In this document: positions 25,153-33,773 of the stretch, piece by piece
Layout: the number at the start of each line of letters is the position of its first letter
Position numbering within the stretch: position 1 is the first letter of the stretch
Source: Bacteroidetes bacterium UBA7662
Lineage (GTDB): Bacteria; Bacteroidota; Bacteroidia; UBA7662
Direction: 5' to 3'
Assembly (NCBI GenBank): GCA_002483345.1
Contig: DLHS01000018.1
Location: 124,001-188,000, forward strand
DNA length: 64,000 bases
The notes under the pieces: model-generated
Seen by the model: the letters and a program-made list of their open reading frames with translations, nothing else
What the model was told of the DNA's origin: nothing
The model's database searches: none
Made by a program: the position numbers and the translations under genes

Positions 25153-26679
25153 ATGATGTACCGCCCGTACCTATACCTGTTTCTCGCCATCCTGATGGCC
25201 TTTTCAGCCTGCCGGAAAACCGATATTACCGGGGAACCAACCGGCAACGAGGCTCCTGAAACCTATACTGTCGTTGATACCATCTTCCGCTCCGGCCCCG
25301 ACCGCCTTACAACAACGGTTGCCATACAATGGTGGGCCGATGATCCCGACGGTTTTGTGACCGGCTACGAATTTACCTTCGATGAACCCATCACGCCGGC
25401 CACCAACTGGATTTATACAACCCGCCTTGACTCTACTTTTTTGCTGGCAGTACCGGCAGGCAGCGATACTTTCGACTTCAGTTTTACGGTCAGGTCTATT
25501 GATAATCTGGGACAGCGTGACCCGGACCCTGCCCGAATCAAATACCCTGTTAAAAATTCGCCACCAACAGTTTCATTCGTTTACGCGCCCAATGGTGGTA
25601 ATCCGCTGGCAGGAGGTAATCCTGTTGTAAGTTTTCCCGCTGTTAAATATGAGTGGACAGGTAACGATCCCGACGGCCTCCAAACCCTGGAAGGGTATGA
25701 ACTTTATCTTAACGATACCAACGGCACTGTCTTTTTGCTCCCGGCCGTTTTTAATGCTGTGATCTTACGGGCTACCGATCTGAGTGGGCTTGTCAGTGAA
25801 GCAGAAGTATTTGCAGGCAGTAACAACAATCCCTTAACCAGTCGCATCAACGGGATGCTGCTCAATGATACCAACCGGCTCTATCTGAGGGCAGTAGACC
25901 AATCCGGGGCCAAATCCCAGTTTCAGGTTGCCAATGCTATCTACATTAAAAAACCTGCCAGCCGCTTTCTGCTGGTAAATGCATACGGTAACGACCCCAA
26001 TCCCGACCAGAATGCAGACGCTGTTGATGCTTTTTATGAAGGTCAGTTTACCATGCTTGGCATAAGCAGTTACGATAAAGTCCAGATTTTCAGGAGAGAA
26101 AATAACCGGTTTGTCCGCCTTTCCCCGGACAACCGCACCCAAAGTATGGTTTTCGGATTTTTTGACCAGATTTTATGGGCAGGTCCGGATTTTGACTACA
26201 GTATCGTATTCACCCGGAATACCATGGGCACTTTTCTGGGTAATGGCGGGAAACTTTTGTTGAGTACCACGGCTGGAGATGCTTCGCCTGTTACGAGTAA
26301 TTTCTTTGAATTATCGCCGATTGACAGCCTGCTTCCGGTTCCGGAAGGCACCAGCAATCTGATGACGGATACCTCCACCGTGCAGCCGGCAGAGGCAGGT
26401 TATCCTGTTTTGCGACACAAAGGATTTTCATCCCTCGTTCGGCCCATGCGTTTTGTTGCAGGGACAACAATTTTATACCGTGCCAATATCCTGTCGCGCG
26501 ATAACAGCACTTTTCAGATTACGCTGTATCAGGGTCGTCGTGACATCATTGGTTTACGGACCAACCCGGTGAATGGCAGTAAATTCGTCATGAGTACGCT
26601 GGAGTTGCACAGACTGAACAACAACGGCAATATTGACCAGTTGCTACAGCGGATTTTACAGACTGAATTTGGCATTTAA
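25153..26679 (+). CDS. Lipoprotein of unknown function with Ig-like domains
   Basis: 508 residues with lipobox FSAC at about 17-20. Two fibronectin/Ig-like segments with the pattern WWADDPDGFVTGYEF and YEWTGNDPDGLQTLEGYEL occupy about 50-270. The C-terminal half, beginning RFLLVNAYGND, looks like a separate alpha/beta domain. I recognise no family with a defined role. The stop codon overlaps the purN start by one base (TAATG), so the two are probably translated from one mRNA, an odd pairing of a surface lipoprotein with a purine enzyme. Confidence 0.7.
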   Translation: MMYRPYLYLFLAILMAFSACRKTDITGEPTGNEAPETYTVVDTIFRSGPDRLTTTVAIQWWADDPDGFVTGYEFTFDEPITPATNWIYTTRLDSTFLLAVPAGSDTFDFSFTVRSIDNLGQRDPDPARIKYPVKNSPPTVSFVYAPNGGNPLAGGNPVVSFPAVKYEWTGNDPDGLQTLEGYELYLNDTNGTVFLLPAVFNAVILRATDLSGLVSEAEVFAGSNNNPLTSRINGMLLNDTNRLYLRAVDQSGAKSQFQVANAIYIKKPASRFLLVNAYGNDPNPDQNADAVDAFYEGQFTMLGISSYDKVQIFRRENNRFVRLSPDNRTQSMVFGFFDQILWAGPDFDYSIVFTRNTMGTFLGNGGKLLLSTTAGDASPVTSNFFELSPIDSLLPVPEGTSNLMTDTSTVQPAEAGYPVLRHKGFSSLVRPMRFVAGTTILYRANILSRDNSTFQITLYQGRRDIIGLRTNPVNGSKFVMSTLELHRLNNNGNIDQLLQRILQTEFGI

Positions 26680-27251
26680 TGAAAAAAATAGCAGTTTTTG
26701 CCAGCGGTTCGGGCTCCAACGCCGAGCGGCTGTACGAATATTTTAAAGGCAGTACTGTCGCCAAAGTCACCATGATTGTTTGCAACAAACCCGATGCGGG
26801 GGTAGTTGCCAGAGCACATCGGTTACGCATCCCGTTGGTACTGATCAGCAAACGTTCTTTTTATGAGAGCGACAGTTTATTGTATACGCTACGCCAGGAA
26901 GGTATAGATTTTATAGCACTGGCCGGTTTTTTATGGTTGATACCCGATTACCTGATTGAAGCCTACCCGGGCAAAATGGTGAATATTCATCCGGCCTTGC
27001 TACCGGCTTACGGCGGGAAAGGCATGTACGGACATAAAGTACATGAGGGTGTCATTCAAAACGGAGAAAAGGAAAGTGGCATCACCATCCACCTGGTCAA
27101 TGCGCATTACGATGAAGGCGCGGTGATTGCCCAGTTCAAAACAGCCATCTCTCCTACCGACACTGCCGACACGCTGGCGGAAAAAATTCACCTGTTGGAG
27201 CACAGGCATTACCCGGAGGTGGTAGCTACACTCGTTTCTTCTATTTCTTAG
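26679..27251 (+). CDS. purN: Phosphoribosylglycinamide formyltransferase
   Basis: 190 residues, the usual size for PurN. It transfers a formyl group from 10-formyl-tetrahydrofolate to GAR, the third step of purine synthesis, in the cytoplasm. Motifs are FASGSGSNAE near the N-terminus (phosphate binding), MVNIHPALLPAYGGKGMYG (catalytic Asn and His), and HYDEGAVIAQ (catalytic Asp). The start overlaps the preceding lipoprotein stop by one base. No other pur gene is nearby. A dispersed repeat and a palindrome follow in place of a conventional terminator. Confidence 0.95.
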   Translation: MKKIAVFASGSGSNAERLYEYFKGSTVAKVTMIVCNKPDAGVVARAHRLRIPLVLISKRSFYESDSLLYTLRQEGIDFIALAGFLWLIPDYLIEAYPGKMVNIHPALLPAYGGKGMYGHKVHEGVIQNGEKESGITIHLVNAHYDEGAVIAQFKTAISPTDTADTLAEKIHLLEHRHYPEVVATLVSSIS

Positions 27252-27280
27252 ACATCGAGATTTCGAGAGGCGAGACTTTT
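27250..27280 (+). repeat. Dispersed GAGA/TCTCG-type repeat, copy 2
   Basis: AGACATCGAGATTTCGAGAG followed by GCGAGACTTTT begins at the purN stop codon. Its first half matches the reverse complement of the copy at 57344-57382. Confidence 0.65.
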
Positions 27281-27299
27281 GTGCCACATGTGCGGCACT

Positions 27300-27330
27300 G
27301 TCTATAGTCCATGGCCCATGGACTATAGAC
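27300..27330. repeat. 31-bp palindrome between convergent genes
   Basis: GTCTATAGTCCATGG (27300-27314), a central C, and the exact complement (27316-27330). The right end touches the symporter stop codon. The word GTCCATGG/CCATGGAC also occurs in the hairpin at 31786-31844. It may end both transcripts, but there is no T-tract. Confidence 0.7.
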
Positions 27331-29012
27331 TATTTGCCAGTCCGGCCTGCCTCTATGAGCAGCGCGAAAAGCACTACCCCCAGGCACCCGACTACATTGT
27401 ACCACAGAAAAGGCAGGTCGCTGAAAAAGAAAAGTCCCAGAATAATACTTTCCGAGAGCACTGCGCCTATAAATACTGCCCTGCCCCCTACCCGCTTCAG
27501 AAAAAAGGCTACGACAAAAATGCCCAGTATGGTCCCATAAACAAGGGATCCTAAAATATTAACCGCTTCTATCAGGGTACCCAGCCGGTTGGCAAACATG
27601 GCAAAAATGATGGCATAAATACCCCATAAAAGTGTGCTCCATTTCGAAACTTTCAGATAATGCGCATCGCTGGCATCGGATTTTATCATACGTTTATAAA
27701 CATCTACCACCGTCGTGCTGGCAAGTGCATTCAATTCAGAACTTGTACTCGACATGGAAGCCGAAAAGATGACCGAGATGATTAAGCCTATCAAACCCAC
27801 TGGCAGAAAATCGAAGACGTAGGTGAGGAAGATGTAGTTGGTGTCATTTGTATCGGCAGCGGGGTCTGTTTTTTTAATCCAGCCTTTGGCCTCTTCCCGG
27901 CTTTTATCCAGCAAAGCCTGGCCTTCCCTGAGCTTTACAGCTTCCGCTTCCAGCAACTGGTCATTGCCACTTCTGGATGCTTCTACCAGGGCGTAGGCGC
28001 TGGCTTTTCTTTCCTGATGCAGCTGGGTGAAGGTGGTTTCTGTCTGGCGCAGACTATCTGCATACACCCCTTGCCGGGTCTGTTCAAGCACTACCCGGTT
28101 AAAAAATACCGGCGGGGTTTGAAAGAGATAAAAAACAAAGACCATGGCCCCCACAAACAGGATGGCGAACTGCATGGGTATCTTAACAAGGCCGTTGAAA
28201 ATAAGGCCCATCCGGCTTTGTGCGATGCTTTGTCCGCCGAGATAACGTTGCACCTGACTCTGGTCTGTCCCGAAATACGATAACATCAGGAAGGTACCGC
28301 CAATCAGGCCGCTCCAGATGTTGTAGCGGTCGTTGAGATCAAAACTGAAATCGACCGCCTGCAGCTTGCCCATTTTGCCGGCCAGTTGCAGGGCATCGCC
28401 AAATGCGACCTGCTCCGGCAGCATGGCCACCACCAGATAACCCGCAATGAACATCCCTGCCAGTATGATAGCCATCTGCGTTTTCTGGGTGCGGGCAACA
28501 GCCTGGGTACCGCCTGTAACCGTATAAACAATCACAATCAGGCCAATGGCGAGGTTGGTCCAGTAAATATTCCAACCCAGCAGACTACTCAAAATGAGAG
28601 AGGGTGCAAAAATGGTAAAACCGGCCGCCAGACCGCGCTGGGTCAGAAACAGGAATGCGGCCAGGGTGCGGGTCTTTAAATCGAAACGTTTCTCCAGGAA
28701 TTCATAGGCTGTATAAACGTTGAGCCGGTAATACAGCGGTACGGCAAACATGCTGAGGATTACCATGGCGATCGGCAGTCCAAAATAGAACTGCACAAAG
28801 CGCATTCCTTCTGTATAAGCCAGCCCCGGAGCCGACAAAAAAGTGATGGCGCTGGCCTGCGTGGCCATGATACTTAACCCGATAGTGAACCAGTTCATGC
28901 TGCGACCCCGCAAATAGTCCTCCATGCCCTTTTGCCGGCGACTTTTCCAGACACCGTATACTACGATGAGCAGTTGTGACGCCAGGAGTACCGTCCAGTC
29001 GAGCCAACTCAT
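27330..29012 (-). CDS. Sodium:solute symporter (SSS family)
   Basis: 560 residues with about 13 predicted membrane helices. The segments SIMATQASAITFLSAPGLAY, YTVTGGTQAVARTQKTQ and SASMSSTSSELNALAST are typical of the SSS/SLC5 fold and its Na+ site. These carriers import small solutes such as sugars or sialic acid with Na+; the substrate is not evident. A charged, helical insert of about 85 residues (about 300-387) interrupts the membrane core. The ATG overlaps the stop of a 49-residue membrane protein (ATGA), which in turn overlaps the PIG-L deacetylase gene, so the three are tightly coupled. Confidence 0.9.
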   Translation of the reverse strand: MSWLDWTVLLASQLLIVVYGVWKSRRQKGMEDYLRGRSMNWFTIGLSIMATQASAITFLSAPGLAYTEGMRFVQFYFGLPIAMVILSMFAVPLYYRLNVYTAYEFLEKRFDLKTRTLAAFLFLTQRGLAAGFTIFAPSLILSSLLGWNIYWTNLAIGLIVIVYTVTGGTQAVARTQKTQMAIILAGMFIAGYLVVAMLPEQVAFGDALQLAGKMGKLQAVDFSFDLNDRYNIWSGLIGGTFLMLSYFGTDQSQVQRYLGGQSIAQSRMGLIFNGLVKIPMQFAILFVGAMVFVFYLFQTPPVFFNRVVLEQTRQGVYADSLRQTETTFTQLHQERKASAYALVEASRSGNDQLLEAEAVKLREGQALLDKSREEAKGWIKKTDPAADTNDTNYIFLTYVFDFLPVGLIGLIISVIFSASMSSTSSELNALASTTVVDVYKRMIKSDASDAHYLKVSKWSTLLWGIYAIIFAMFANRLGTLIEAVNILGSLVYGTILGIFVVAFFLKRVGGRAVFIGAVLSESIILGLFFFSDLPFLWYNVVGCLGVVLFALLIEAGRTGK

Positions 29013-29158
29013 GCCCAGGCTTCTGAAAAGAGATAAAACAAGACAATCAGCACTCCTAAAAACAGCAACAATAATCCATAGGCCTGCTTCCAGCTTTTGA
29101 TAAACCGGGGCATGCCTTCCAGCGATTCTTCTTCGGGCTGTTTAATATCCTGATTCAC
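29009..29158 (-). CDS. Small single-pass membrane protein, 49 aa
   Basis: GTG 29158 to TGA 29009. The protein has an acidic N-terminus (QDIKQPEEESLEG), a conserved-looking FIKSWKQAYG segment, one hydrophobic helix (LLLLFLGVLIVLFYLF) and a short tail. Its start overlaps the PIG-L stop (GTGA) and its stop overlaps the symporter start (ATGA); these two four-base overlaps strongly support real translation. Short membrane proteins preceding SSS carriers often act as accessory subunits, and that role is inferred here. No named family is recognised. Confidence 0.75.
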   Translation of the reverse strand: MNQDIKQPEEESLEGMPRFIKSWKQAYGLLLLFLGVLIVLFYLFSEAWA

Positions 29159-31731
29159 GGTTTTTGCGTTTTCAGCGGCTGTTTCGCTTCAATCATATTG
29201 ACGAGCAAACGGTAGGCCCCACCAACTCCTGCCGGGATTTCCCGGAAAAAGCTGAGTCCTGTATAGATATAAACACCTTTCCCGTACCCGCCGTACAATA
29301 AAGAACCATCGCTTGGCTTTTCGCCCGGATCTGCCAGGCGTAAAAGCGGCTCAAGTGCCTTGTCCCAACTGCCGGGATAGTACAATCCGCGCTCCTGCAC
29401 CCAACCGGTGAAATCGTTTTGAGTGATTTTGTTAGGTTGATTAAGTAGAAAATGTTGCGGTTGCAACAAATTTACAGGACTCCCTTCCACTGTAGTGCGC
29501 TCTCTTGACAATTTCATTGGATATGGCCCCAACTGGTCGGTTACAAGTCCCTGTGAAGTATTGTATTGCTGAATAAGCGTACCCCCGGCATTGACAAAGT
29601 CGAGCAGCAGCTGATTTTTTACCGCCAGTTCAGGTACGGTGTTGTAGGCCCTTACACCGGTGAGCACAACCTCATAATTTTTCAGGACTTCCGGGCTTAG
29701 TTGGGCTACATCCACTACATCCACCTTATAGCCCAGTTGTCGTAAAGCTACCGGGAGGTCATCGCCGGCACCGTCGATGTAAGCAATGCGGCGGGGGGTG
29801 GTTTTAAGCTCTATCAACTGCAGCGGCACGGCAGTAGCGGGCAGCATGGTTTGTACGGGTAAATGTTTGTATTCGATGCGTTGTAATCCTTTGCTGTATG
29901 TTTTGCCGGCAGTGGTAACGATAGCCGTCAGTTGTCCGTTTCCGGCATTCTTGCCTGGTCTCACGACAAATTGATACCGTTGTTCCTGCCCTGGAATACC
30001 AGCTTTAATCTCCTGAAAAGCAGGCAGGCTGAGCCATCCATCCGGCAATTGCAGCTGGAGGGTGCCTGCAAAATCCTGTTGCTGGTTTTGAATAAGCACT
30101 TCAACGGCTACATCTGCATAACCCCTTGAGAAGTAATGCCCGCGGTCAAATGACAGCGTTGCGGCCGGCAAAACCTCCAGGGGACGGTAACGTTCTCCTT
30201 CTACAGGATCGGTCCACCGGTACAAGGCCGGTTCAAACAGACGGATGACAGCCGTTTCACCCCCTGCGGTTATCTGATAGCGGACTTCTGCCCTCAGCAC
30301 TGCAGGATTTTCGGTTACACCTACCCATTGCTGACGTGGGAGGTCAAAAAAACCGGCATCAAGCCTGCCATTGAGCCAGAATGGCCCGCTATATGGCACA
30401 TCCTCCAACAATTTGAGGCGGGTTGACCTGACGGTTTTCTGGTTGAACAGCATATCGGTTCCCTGCCCATCGGTAGCTTCGGTTACATAATGGAAGGGAA
30501 GGATAATATCTCCCTCCCAACGCACACTTTGCCAGGTGAGTTGCTGAAGTCTGACCGAAGCAGGCCGGCGGACCAGGGTTTGCAGACGTAGTCCGAGGCT
30601 ATCGCCGGGACTGTAACTGAATTTTTCGGCGCTTACCTCCTGCCAGATACCTGCGGTTTCGGCAATAAGCAAGTCGAGCTGCTGAAGTTTCTCGCGGACA
30701 ATGATTTGCCGGGCATCCATGCTTTCCAATGCCTTACGGGCCTGGAGCAGGAACGGCAGCATACGCTCCGGGTGGGTAGGGTCAAAGGCATTTTCGGCAG
30801 CTTTCAGGGCAAGCTGGAGTTTCTGACTGTCTTTGATACGCGACCAGTCGGTTGATACCCCATGCATGAGCAATTGGGTTCCGGCGGCACCTCCCAACGG
30901 TTTGAGATATTCTATTTCATCTCCCCGCTGCCGGGCGGCACCGAAGCCCTGGCTTTTGTGCATGGAGCGGCTTTCAGCGGCTATCTCTCCGTAACCCGTT
31001 CCCAGCACACTGTTGAAACTCCCGACCGATAGGGCCAGGAATCCGGTTTTATCAAAATCTTCCCGGCCATAAAACCACCAGCTGGTATTCCAGAAGATGC
31101 TTTTAGCCTGCCAGGGTTGCACATACCGCAACTGCTCCGGGAAACGTTTCGAATCGGCAGCAGCCTCGAAAGCAGCGACTGCCAGCTGCGCCGAGGCGGT
31201 ATGGTGACCATGGGTAGGGGAAGGATCAGGATTAAAGCGGGTGATGATAACATCCGGCTGGAACTGGCGGATGACCCACACCACATCGGCCAGCAATGAA
31301 TCGCGGTCCCATTTGGTGAAGGTTTCTTCCGGTGTTTTGCTGTAGCCGAAATCGTTGGCCCGGGTAAAATACTGACGGGCGCCATCCACCCTGCGGGCGG
31401 CGAGCAGCTCCTGTGTCCGGATCAGTCCGAGTCCTTCGCGCACTTCCCTGCCAATGAGGTTCTGTCCGCCATCTCCCCGTGTCAGCGACAAATAAGCGGC
31501 CTCAAACTGCTGGTCTCTGGCCAGCCAGGCCAGCATGCGGGTATTTTCATCGTCGGGATGGGCGGCAATGTACAGCACCCGGCCGGTCACCTGCAGTTTC
31601 CGCACCTCTTCCAGCAACTCACCGGATGAGAGGTTACGGACCGGCCCGTAATTGGGCTGGGCAAAAGCGAAGGTTGCTGATAGCAGTAACAGCAGACTTC
31701 CTGAAAACTTAATGCTTTGCAAAATGGACAT
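29155..31731 (-). CDS. Exported PIG-L/LmbE family deacetylase with large C-terminal region
   Basis: 858 residues with signal peptide 1-24 (cleavage near FAFAQ). The PIG-L zinc-hydrolase domain (about 50-300) has AHPDDE at 57-62 and the His-rich SPTHGHHTAS, the expected metal ligands. The C-terminal half contains beta-sandwich segments (about 420-640) and an alpha/beta region near 660-850 resembling a glutamine-amidotransferase-like fold (VVLTGVRAYNT). PIG-L enzymes remove acetyl groups from N-acetylglucosamine derivatives. With a downstream symporter the cassette may release and import a sugar, which is an inference. Confidence 0.87.
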   Translation of the reverse strand: MSILQSIKFSGSLLLLLSATFAFAQPNYGPVRNLSSGELLEEVRKLQVTGRVLYIAAHPDDENTRMLAWLARDQQFEAAYLSLTRGDGGQNLIGREVREGLGLIRTQELLAARRVDGARQYFTRANDFGYSKTPEETFTKWDRDSLLADVVWVIRQFQPDVIITRFNPDPSPTHGHHTASAQLAVAAFEAAADSKRFPEQLRYVQPWQAKSIFWNTSWWFYGREDFDKTGFLALSVGSFNSVLGTGYGEIAAESRSMHKSQGFGAARQRGDEIEYLKPLGGAAGTQLLMHGVSTDWSRIKDSQKLQLALKAAENAFDPTHPERMLPFLLQARKALESMDARQIIVREKLQQLDLLIAETAGIWQEVSAEKFSYSPGDSLGLRLQTLVRRPASVRLQQLTWQSVRWEGDIILPFHYVTEATDGQGTDMLFNQKTVRSTRLKLLEDVPYSGPFWLNGRLDAGFFDLPRQQWVGVTENPAVLRAEVRYQITAGGETAVIRLFEPALYRWTDPVEGERYRPLEVLPAATLSFDRGHYFSRGYADVAVEVLIQNQQQDFAGTLQLQLPDGWLSLPAFQEIKAGIPGQEQRYQFVVRPGKNAGNGQLTAIVTTAGKTYSKGLQRIEYKHLPVQTMLPATAVPLQLIELKTTPRRIAYIDGAGDDLPVALRQLGYKVDVVDVAQLSPEVLKNYEVVLTGVRAYNTVPELAVKNQLLLDFVNAGGTLIQQYNTSQGLVTDQLGPYPMKLSRERTTVEGSPVNLLQPQHFLLNQPNKITQNDFTGWVQERGLYYPGSWDKALEPLLRLADPGEKPSDGSLLYGGYGKGVYIYTGLSFFREIPAGVGGAYRLLVNMIEAKQPLKTQKP

Positions 31732-31785
31732 TGGGGTTGAAATAAATTAGAACAGGCCCTGATTGGCCATCTTTAATTGCAGAAA

Positions 31786-31844
31786 GTCGATGGTCCATAG
31801 TTCATGGACAATGAACCATGGACCATCGACTATGGACCATCGAC
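31786..31844. repeat. Intergenic hairpin with extra repeated arm
   Basis: Two 20-base arms (31786-31805 and 31811-31830) pair with one G-T mismatch around the loop GGACA. The last 14 bases of the arm (TATGGACCATCGAC) then repeat at 31831-31844. The word GTCCAT is shared with the palindrome at 27300. Confidence 0.7.
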
Positions 31845-31855
31845 TACCGTCTCTA

Positions 31856-32728
31856 CTACTTCTTCTTAGCAGGCTTCGCCTTGCTCCATTCGGCAATTTT
31901 AGCGGCGATATCGGCTTTATAAACATCATAGAAGCCACTTGGCTCGGCATCACCGATGCGTTTGGCTTCATTGGCTGATGCAAGGGCCTCTGCCGGCATG
32001 CTGTTGGCAGAGAGGGCCAGCGATTTGATGTAGTGGCTGAAGAAATGTTTGTTGTTCAGCTCAACCGCTTTGTTGGCATAACCGAGGGCATCCGCAGAAG
32101 ATCCGCCATTTTCGATGATGTAACGGGCTGCACTGGCATAATTAATCCATTCGCCGGCACTGTTGCGGAAGTATTTATTCATACCGCTCATGGCCAGTTC
32201 TTTGGAGTTTATTTTAACCGGAAAACCAACTTTTACATTTTCCCATTTAAGCACAACGTTTGCTTCGTTATCGCTTACATAGTCGATGTAATAGCTGAGG
32301 CGTTCTTTGGTTTTTTCAAGTTTTTCGGCTTTTACCACTACACGGGCTACGTCCAGTTCCTGTTTGTAGCTGGTAGAGCCCCATTGGTTGGCGTTGGAGT
32401 TGATGATAAAAGTCCACTCCGTTTCACCTGGTATGGTAAAAAGGGCGTATTTACCGGCTTTCACCTCTTTGCCGCCAATCATGACATCGGTGCTGAAATG
32501 AATTTCTGTAGCAGAATTGGCACCACTGCGCCATACTTTTCCGTAGGCTTCGAGACCGCCGAAAATGGTTCTGCCTTTCACACCCGGGCTGCTGTAAACG
32601 ATGCTGATTTCGGTGATTCCAACCGTTTGCATCACAGAAGCCTTGGGGGAAGGCTGTGGAAGACTCAATTGCGCGAAGGCCACGGCAGTCATGCTGAGGC
32701 TGAGCAACAAGGCAAATAATTTTTTCAT
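31856..32728 (-). CDS. DUF2911 domain protein with C-terminal helical region (paralogue 2)
   Basis: 290 residues with signal peptide (MKKLFALLL..., cleavage near AFAQ). Residues about 25-180 are DUF2911, with VYSSPGVKGRTIFG, YGKVWRSGANSATE and GKYALFTIPG closely matching the paralogue at 4633-5175. The C-terminal 100 residues (YASAARYIIENGG, ALGYANKAVELN, AEALASANEAKRIGD) are TPR-like and end in a Lys-rich tail. Exported, function unknown. TATCTTTG at 32751-32758 (minus strand) is a good -7 box. Confidence 0.85.
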   Translation of the reverse strand: MKKLFALLLSLSMTAVAFAQLSLPQPSPKASVMQTVGITEISIVYSSPGVKGRTIFGGLEAYGKVWRSGANSATEIHFSTDVMIGGKEVKAGKYALFTIPGETEWTFIINSNANQWGSTSYKQELDVARVVVKAEKLEKTKERLSYYIDYVSDNEANVVLKWENVKVGFPVKINSKELAMSGMNKYFRNSAGEWINYASAARYIIENGGSSADALGYANKAVELNNKHFFSHYIKSLALSANSMPAEALASANEAKRIGDAEPSGFYDVYKADIAAKIAEWSKAKPAKKK

Positions 32729-32854
32729 GTTTTGGGGTTTGATGTTTGACCAAAGATAGCAGATTGGGGTCAGGATAGGGAGCGGGACTTGTTACGATAC
32801 GCTATTTTTACCGCAGTACTTCCGAATGAAGCGACGAATACTGATTTTTGACTT

Positions 32855-33628
32855 ATGGAATTTATCATCGTAGAACCCCGCTATGAGCCGCATATCGCGC
32901 TTATCCGCCTCAACCGCCCCAAAGAGCTTAATGCCCTCAACCTCGAACTCATGGGTGAAGTCCGCGATGCGCTCAAAATGCTCGACCAGGATGACGAAGT
33001 CCGGGTAATCATACTCACCGGCAACGAACGGGCCTTTGCCGCTGGTGCCGATATCAAACAAATGGCTGGTCGTACGGCTGTTGACATGCTGAAAATAGAC
33101 CAGTTCAGCACCTGGGATCAGATTAAAAAAACAAAAAAACCCATCATCGCGGCCGTCTCCGGTTTTGCCCTGGGCGGCGGCAATGAGCTGGTGATGCACT
33201 GCGATATGGTGGTGGCTTCGGAAACAGCGGTTTTTGGTCAGCCGGAGATTAAAATCGGTGTAATGCCCGGGGCCGGTGGCACCCAGCGACTGCCCAGAGT
33301 AATCGGCAAGGTGAACGCGATGGAAATGGCACTCAGTGGCAAATTTATCAATGCCGAAAGGGCTTACCAGTTAGGCCTCGTAAACAAAGTAGTTCCGGTG
33401 GAGCTTTATCTCGATGAGGCGGTTAAAATGGCGAGAGAGATCGCTCTGCTGTCGCCAATTGCCGTACGTCTGGCCAAAGAATCGGTACTGAAAGCCTTCG
33501 AAACACCGCTGAGCGAAGGGCTTGAGTTCGAGCGCAAGAATTTCTACCTGCTTTTTGCCACTGAGGATCAGAAAGAGGGCATGGCTGCTTTTGTAGAGAA
33601 GCGGGTGGCAGCGTTTAAGGGCCGGTAA
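32855..33628 (+). CDS. Enoyl-CoA hydratase/isomerase (crotonase family)
   Basis: 257 residues, the usual size for mitochondrial-type enoyl-CoA hydratases. The oxyanion-hole segment AAGADIKQM and ALGGGNELVMHCDMV (first catalytic Glu), then GQPEIKIGVMPGAGGTQRLPR (second catalytic Glu), indicate a true hydratase. It hydrates 2-enoyl-CoA in fatty-acid or amino-acid degradation in the cytoplasm. No other beta-oxidation gene is adjacent. The gene is monocistronic and is followed by a dispersed GAGA repeat. Confidence 0.92.
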   Translation: MEFIIVEPRYEPHIALIRLNRPKELNALNLELMGEVRDALKMLDQDDEVRVIILTGNERAFAAGADIKQMAGRTAVDMLKIDQFSTWDQIKKTKKPIIAAVSGFALGGGNELVMHCDMVVASETAVFGQPEIKIGVMPGAGGTQRLPRVIGKVNAMEMALSGKFINAERAYQLGLVNKVVPVELYLDEAVKMAREIALLSPIAVRLAKESVLKAFETPLSEGLEFERKNFYLLFATEDQKEGMAAFVEKRVAAFKGR

Positions 33629-33635
33629 CCTGCTC

Positions 33636-33668
33636 AGACATTGAGAGGGCGAGAGACGAGACTTTTTT
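33636..33668 (+). repeat. Dispersed GAGA/TCTCG-type repeat, copy 3
   Basis: AGACATTGAGAGGGCGAGAG and ACGAGACTTTTTTT lie just after the enoyl-CoA hydratase gene. This is a diverged copy in the same orientation as those at 7811 and 27250. Confidence 0.55.
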
Positions 33669-33773
33669 TAGCTTGCTTTCGCTTTGCGAAACTCCTTTAA
33701 TTCCAAAACTTTGCGTTAAAATCTACCGAAGTACGGAGAGGCGATAAGTTGGTTGCTTTTTTTAGCTTTAGGC

